Assembly (NCBI RefSeq): GCF_003966755.1
Contig: NZ_AP018005.1
Span: 496,001-560,000, forward strand
Source: Candidatus Rickettsiella viridis
Lineage (GTDB): Bacteria; Pseudomonadota; Gammaproteobacteria; Diplorickettsiales; Diplorickettsiaceae
Direction: 5' to 3'
Length of the DNA stretch: 64,000 bases
Shown: positions 58,150 through 64,000 of the stretch, in pieces
How positions within the stretch are numbered: position 1 is the first letter of the stretch
Layout: each line of letters opens with the position of its first letter
Position numbers and translations under genes: made by a program
The notes under the pieces: model-generated
Seen by the model: only the letters and a program-made list of their open reading frames with translations
Database searches by the model: none
What the model was told of the DNA's origin: nothing

Positions 58150-58398
58150 ATGATCATGAAAAAGACTGGTCTCGTTATTGCTGCCGCTGCTGCTGCTATG
58201 ATTCTTTCTGGTTGTGCTACAGGCGCACGTAATATACCTGAAAATTCGCCAATTTGTGAAACACCTTGTGCAGCACCCTGCAACACATGTAAATGTATGA
58301 GCAGTTGTAAATCCGCCTGCCCAACCAAAAAACATAAAAGACATAAAAAACACCGCCGTTGCAGTGCAGAAAATACACAAACACAAATGAGTGCATAA
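58150..58398 (+). CDS. Small Cys-rich lipoprotein, candidate metal-peptide (bufferin-like) precursor
   Basis: An 82-residue protein. The signal peptide (MIMKKTGLVIAAAAAAMILS) ends with lipobox LSGC. The mature part has eight more cysteines in a dense pattern (C-x3-C-x3-C-x2-C-x-C-x3-C-x3-C, then one near the end), followed by KKHKRHKKHRR with three His. ATG 58150 is used, with AGGGGA 9 bases upstream; nearby ATGs at 58144 and 58156 are alternatives. It precedes a DUF692 enzyme and its DUF2063 partner in the same direction, which in bufferin operons modify Cys-rich exported peptides to bind copper. The role as substrate is inference; it has no named family I can see. Confidence 0.72.
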   Translation: MIMKKTGLVIAAAAAAMILSGCATGARNIPENSPICETPCAAPCNTCKCMSSCKSACPTKKHKRHKKHRRCSAENTQTQMSA

Positions 58399-58453
58399 AA
58401 ATTAATTTATAGTTTGTTTATGGCTTTCCATTAACAAACAGTGTGTGTACAAT

Positions 58454-58484
58454 AAAGCCGCGTACAAACTACGCGGCTTTTTTT
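58454..58484 (+). terminator. Rho-independent terminator after the Cys-rich lipoprotein gene
   Basis: AAAGCCGCGTA and TACGCGGCTTT form an 11-bp GC-rich stem with a 5-base loop, followed by four more T bases. It is the strongest terminator in the window. It lies between the lipoprotein gene and the DUF692 gene, so the precursor would be made in excess if read-through is partial. Confidence 0.9.
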
Positions 58485-58532
58485 ATGTCATTCGATGGGA
58501 ATAAAAACTTTTTAGTAGGTTAAATTGTTAAG

Positions 58533-59358
58533 ATGGATGAAGTTTTTCTTGGCTTCGGTCTTGGTTTACGCGCACCCCATTACTCCACTATTCTAGAAAG
58601 CCGTCCTAAAGTGGATTGGTTTGAAGCGATTACCGAAGATTATTTAGTGCCAGGTGGTCGACCACTTTACTACCTTAATCGTATACGTGAACACTATCCA
58701 TTGGTTATGCATGGCGTGTCGCTGTCTATAGGCAGTGGTGACGGTATTAATTTTGAGTACTTAAAAAAAGTAAAAGCATTGGCGGCTTCTATACAACCGG
58801 CTTGGATATCCGATCATTTGTGTTGGACAGGTATTCAAGGGCTCAATATGCATGATCTTTTGCCGCTTCCCTATACTGAAGAAAGCTTAAATCATGTCGT
58901 AAATAAAATTAAAAAAGTACAGGACTTTTTAGGAAGGCAAATATTATTAGAAAATGTATCGAGCTATATTGAATATCAAGCATCGATGATGAAAGAGTGG
59001 GATTTTTTAGCCGCTATCGCAGAACAAGCGGATTGTTTTATTTTATTAGATATTAATAATATTTATGTTAGTTCGATTAATCACCAATTTAATCCTTTAG
59101 ATTATTTAAATGCGATTCCAGCGCATCGTGTGCGCCAATTTCATTTAGCGGGTCATAAAAACTGCGGAACTCATATTATCGATACGCATGATGCGCCTAT
59201 TATTGATTCCGTTTGGTCACTGTATGCGGCGGCTGTGCGTCGATTTGCTAAGGTGTCTACGATGATCGAACGTGATGATAATATTCCCGCCTTATCCGAA
59301 TTATTAACCGAGTTGCAGCAAGCCAGACAAATCGCCGAAACCGTATGGAAAGAAGAAG

Positions 59359-59375
<17 letters not shown>
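58533..59375 (+). CDS. DUF692 multinuclear iron oxygenase (MNIO, BufB/MbnB-like)
   Basis: A 280-residue TIM-barrel protein of the DUF692 family, whose characterised members use two or three iron ions to modify cysteines in ribosomal peptides (methanobactin, bufferins, others). Conserved motifs: LGFGLGLRAPHY, FEAITEDYL, MHGVSLSIGS, SDHLCW, LENVSSYIEY, LLDINNIYVS, QFHLAGH, DTHD and ERDDN. These contain the His, Asp and Glu expected as metal ligands. The next gene overlaps it by 17 bp and encodes the usual partner. A Cys-rich lipoprotein lies upstream. The substrate is inferred from position. Confidence 0.9.
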
Positions 59376-61787
<2,412 letters not shown>

Positions 61788-61836
61788 CAATTTAGTAATA
61801 TAAATTCTATTTATAAATAGGGTGGACAGATAATAA

Positions 61837-62709
61837 ATGGATGGTATAAACGAAGAGGTATTTCTAGAAAACACGCTGTTGCAAAATAATGACAACGTTG
61901 CTCCGGTAATACCGTTTAATTCAAAATATCGTCTCGCGCTAGCTGATATTTGTGATGGATTAAAGCAGTGGCGTATTTGGTTGTTACTTGCCTGGCAAGA
62001 GGTTAAGCTTCGCTATCGTCGTTCAACTTTAGGTCCTTTTTGGATCACGCTCAGTATGGCCATTACGATCTATACCATGGGATTGTTATATGGGCACTTG
62101 TTTAAAATGGATTTATCTCAATATTACCCTTTTTTGGCCTGCGGTATTTTAGGCTGGGGTCTTATTTCATCTTTACTGACAGAAAGTACCAATATATTTG
62201 TTGAGTCAGAGCAGTTTATTAAGCAAATAAAGCAACCTTATTCCCTGTTTATTTTTAAAAATGTAACGCGATCATTCATTATTTTTTTGCATCACATCAT
62301 TATCCTTGTTCCTATCTTCATTTTCTTTAATGTTAAAATTAATGTTTATTCCCTATTTTTTTTATTCAGCTTAACCGTCATTTGGCTCAATGCAGTGACT
62401 TATGGTGTGATGTTAGCTATCTTAGGCACCCGTTTTAGGGATATTGTGCAATTAGTGAATAGCTTGATACAAGTCATCTTTTTTTTGACACCTATTATTT
62501 GGTTGCCAAGTGTATTACCCGATCGGTATCAGTATATTATTCAACTCAATCCTTTCGCACAATTTATGGAATTATTGCGGAACCCTCTATTAGGTAGCCT
62601 TCCTTCACACTATACGCTCTTTTTCACGCTATTTATAACCTTACTCGGTTTAAGTGCAGCGTTTATGCTCTTTGCGCGTTGCCGCGCTAGAATTGCTTAT
62701 TGGCTATAA
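61837..62709 (+). CDS. wzm: O-antigen ABC exporter permease (Wzm)
   Basis: A 290-residue ABC-2 type permease with six helices. The N-terminal amphipathic part contains LAWQEVKLRYRRSTLGPFWI, which is the hallmark of Wzm/KpsM-type polysaccharide exporters. It is preceded by an acidic N-terminal stretch. It works with the ATPase encoded next (12 bp away) to move finished undecaprenyl-linked O-antigen to the periplasm. ATG 61837 has GGTGGAC upstream. Confidence 0.88.
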   Translation: MDGINEEVFLENTLLQNNDNVAPVIPFNSKYRLALADICDGLKQWRIWLLLAWQEVKLRYRRSTLGPFWITLSMAITIYTMGLLYGHLFKMDLSQYYPFLACGILGWGLISSLLTESTNIFVESEQFIKQIKQPYSLFIFKNVTRSFIIFLHHIIILVPIFIFFNVKINVYSLFFLFSLTVIWLNAVTYGVMLAILGTRFRDIVQLVNSLIQVIFFLTPIIWLPSVLPDRYQYIIQLNPFAQFMELLRNPLLGSLPSHYTLFFTLFITLLGLSAAFMLFARCRARIAYWL

Positions 62710-62721
62710 AAAGGATAAAAA

Positions 62722-63471
62722 ATGGCCGTTATACAATTAGATTCCGTCTCAGTTAACTTTCCCATCTATAATCTCAATACACGTTCTTTAAAAAAGAAAT
62801 TTTTGCGTCTAAGTACAGGCGGTTTTTTAAATACAGAAGAAAAAGTTGTTGTAGTCAAAGCCTTAGATAAGGTGACATTTAAATTGAACCATGGCGATCG
62901 TGTAGGCCTTATCGGTCATAATGGTGCCGGAAAAAGTACTTTATTACGCGTATTAGCCGGCATTTATGAACCAATCCAAGGTCGTTTCCGTTCTGAAGGA
63001 AAAGTTTCATCCTTATTAAATATCATGCTAGGTATTAATCATGAATCTAGTGGTTATGAAAATATCATGGTCAGGGGATTATTATTAGGCCTGACACGCA
63101 AAGAAATTCGCATTAAATTAAATGAAATTGCTGAGTTTACCGAGTTAGGCGATTATTTATTTGCACCTGTGCGCACTTATTCGGCAGGCATGCAATTACG
63201 CTTAGCGTTTGCCGTTGCTACCTGTATTAAACCCGATATTTTACTCATGGATGAAATGATCGAGGTCGGTGATGCTAATTTTGTAAAAAAGGCGCAGCAG
63301 CGTTTGGGAGAGTTTATTAATAAGTCAAGTATATTAGTCTTAGCTTCCCACTCAAATGAAACGATTAAAAGACTTTGTAATAAGGTGGTTTTATTAGAAA
63401 AAGGATGTGTTAAATATTTCGGGCCAGTGGAAGAGGGGTTTGAGAAATATAATCAACCTAAGCCATTTTAG
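62722..63471 (+). CDS. wzt: O-antigen ABC exporter ATPase (Wzt)
   Basis: A 249-residue ATPase: Walker A IGHNGAGKSTLLRVLAGIYEP, signature TYSAGMQLRLAFAVAT (the Wzt form of the LSGGQ motif), Walker B ILLMDEMIEVGD, switch His in ASHSNETIKRL. There is no C-terminal carbohydrate-binding domain of the kind found in some Wzt proteins; it ends soon after the ATPase. The partner permease precedes it. AAAGGA precedes the ATG at 62722. Confidence 0.9.
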   Translation: MAVIQLDSVSVNFPIYNLNTRSLKKKFLRLSTGGFLNTEEKVVVVKALDKVTFKLNHGDRVGLIGHNGAGKSTLLRVLAGIYEPIQGRFRSEGKVSSLLNIMLGINHESSGYENIMVRGLLLGLTRKEIRIKLNEIAEFTELGDYLFAPVRTYSAGMQLRLAFAVATCIKPDILLMDEMIEVGDANFVKKAQQRLGEFINKSSILVLASHSNETIKRLCNKVVLLEKGCVKYFGPVEEGFEKYNQPKPF

Positions 63472-63579
63472 GCTTTCAAGTTCGATCAGCATAGAAACGG
63501 ATAAAATCAAGTTTTTATAAGGTTCCTGGTAGAAAAGTAATCTTTCAACGATGTCCAAGGTTAAATGGAGTTAGTATAG

Positions 63580-64000
63580 ATGTTGAATAAGAAAATCTGG
63601 TTTTCTGTCATAGAAATTTTGGTTTTATTATTTATTCTTTTTTGTGTTTCATCATCCTATTTAAGTCAAGAAGCAATAGGCCTGCATTATAATGCTGATA
63701 TGCTTTATCTTCCCATTGTATTTCAGGATTTATTTCATAATGGTGGCCATTATGTGGATTGGAGCTTAGCGCCAATACCGTATTTTTTCCCTGATTGGAT
63801 TATTTTTTTTATCGCTTTTATCTTTACTAAGCAGGTATATTTTCAACTACTGGTAGTCGCTTGTCTAAATATATTATTACTTTATTTGTCTATAAGATTA
63901 ATTTACCAGGCACTTTTTTCTAGTAATAAGGCAGCGCTGTTTGCTTTAATGTCTATTAGTATTTTTACCTTTCTTTCTATCAAATATATCCAGCCTTTCG
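63580..64000 (+). CDS. Multi-pass membrane protein, 5' part (cut by window end)
   Basis: The frame from ATG 63580 (MLNKKIWFSVIEILVLLFIL) is open to the last base, so only about 140 residues are visible. GGAG lies 9-12 bases upstream of the start. The first helix is followed by a polar stretch (YNADMLYLPIVFQDLFHNGG), then further hydrophobic helices. Acidic/aromatic first loop and the position after wzm-wzt suggest a glycosyltransferase of the GT-C type or another O-antigen protein, but no family can be confirmed from this part. Confidence 0.7.
   Translation, partial: MLNKKIWFSVIEILVLLFILFCVSSSYLSQEAIGLHYNADMLYLPIVFQDLFHNGGHYVDWSLAPIPYFFPDWIIFFIAFIFTKQVYFQLLVVACLNILLLYLSIRLIYQALFSSNKAALFALMSISIFTFLSIKYIQPF

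Noticed and set aside
58117-58386. Minus-strand Cys-rich frame
   Set aside because: Mirror of the Cys-rich lipoprotein; no ribosome site and wrong orientation for the cluster.

Overview
The window reads as a chromosomal segment of an AT-rich, host-associated gammaproteobacterium. Gene content and order (thrS-infC-rpmI-rplT; tRNA-Ser-ffs-dnaX-ybaB-recR; zipA-ligA next to smc; miaB-phoH-ybeY-corC; gatCAB divergent from mreBCD, with yhdP-tldD beyond; a QseBC/PmrAB-type regulator pair) fit Legionellales. Three dispersed palindromic repeat families, decayed genes (uvrB, an EamA transporter) and unrecognised AT-rich genes make a Rickettsiella/Diplorickettsia-like intracellular bacterium the best guess. 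That placement is inference from sequence alone.

Layout. 1-8.5 kb: 3' end of dsbD, a broken EamA transporter, parC, a PagL-type lipid A deacylase, rpmE, an MFS transporter and an aspartate aminotransferase. 8.7-14.4 kb: broken uvrB, tRNA-Val, then the translation operon thrS-infC-rpmI-rplT. 14.4-18.2 kb (minus): an unknown gene, recR, ybaB, dnaX, SRP RNA and tRNA-Ser. 18.5-24 kb: prfC, a hybrid sensor protein lacking its phosphoacceptor histidine, a solitary minC and fadD. 24-33.3 kb (minus): two-component pair, ligA, zipA, smc and a glycine-zipper lipoprotein. 33.4-35.9 kb: dut and two unknown effector-like genes, one behind a perfect PmrA-type box. 35.9-43.2 kb (minus): corC, ybeY, phoH, miaB, gatB, gatA, gatC. 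43.3-58 kb (plus): mreBCD, two small unknown genes, three LPS core/O-antigen genes, yhdP, tldD, msbA, wecA. 58.1-60.1 kb: a Cys-rich small lipoprotein followed by a DUF692 (MNIO) enzyme and a DUF2063 partner, which looks like a bufferin-type metal-peptide cluster. 60.1-64 kb: pyrG, an O-antigen ABC exporter (Wzm/Wzt) and the start of a membrane protein.

How the genes work together. WecA, the two glycosyltransferases, the WaaL-type ligase, Wzm/Wzt, MsbA and PagL make up a large part of an LPS assembly and remodelling pathway. MreBCD, MinC, ZipA and SMC cover cell shape, division and chromosome organisation. The QseBC/PmrAB-like pair may control the gene at 35101 through the PmrA-type box.

Most notable observations: (1) the DUF692/DUF2063 cluster with a candidate Cys-rich precursor; (2) a 125-bp palindromic repeat inserted in frame in corC and at the N-terminus of gatB, encoding the same peptide in both, analogous to Rickettsia palindromic elements but in a gammaproteobacterium; (3) uvrB with both a 1-bp frameshift and an in-frame loss of half of helicase motif VI; (4) AUU start codons for infC and probably mreC; (5) the PmrA box in front of an unknown gene.
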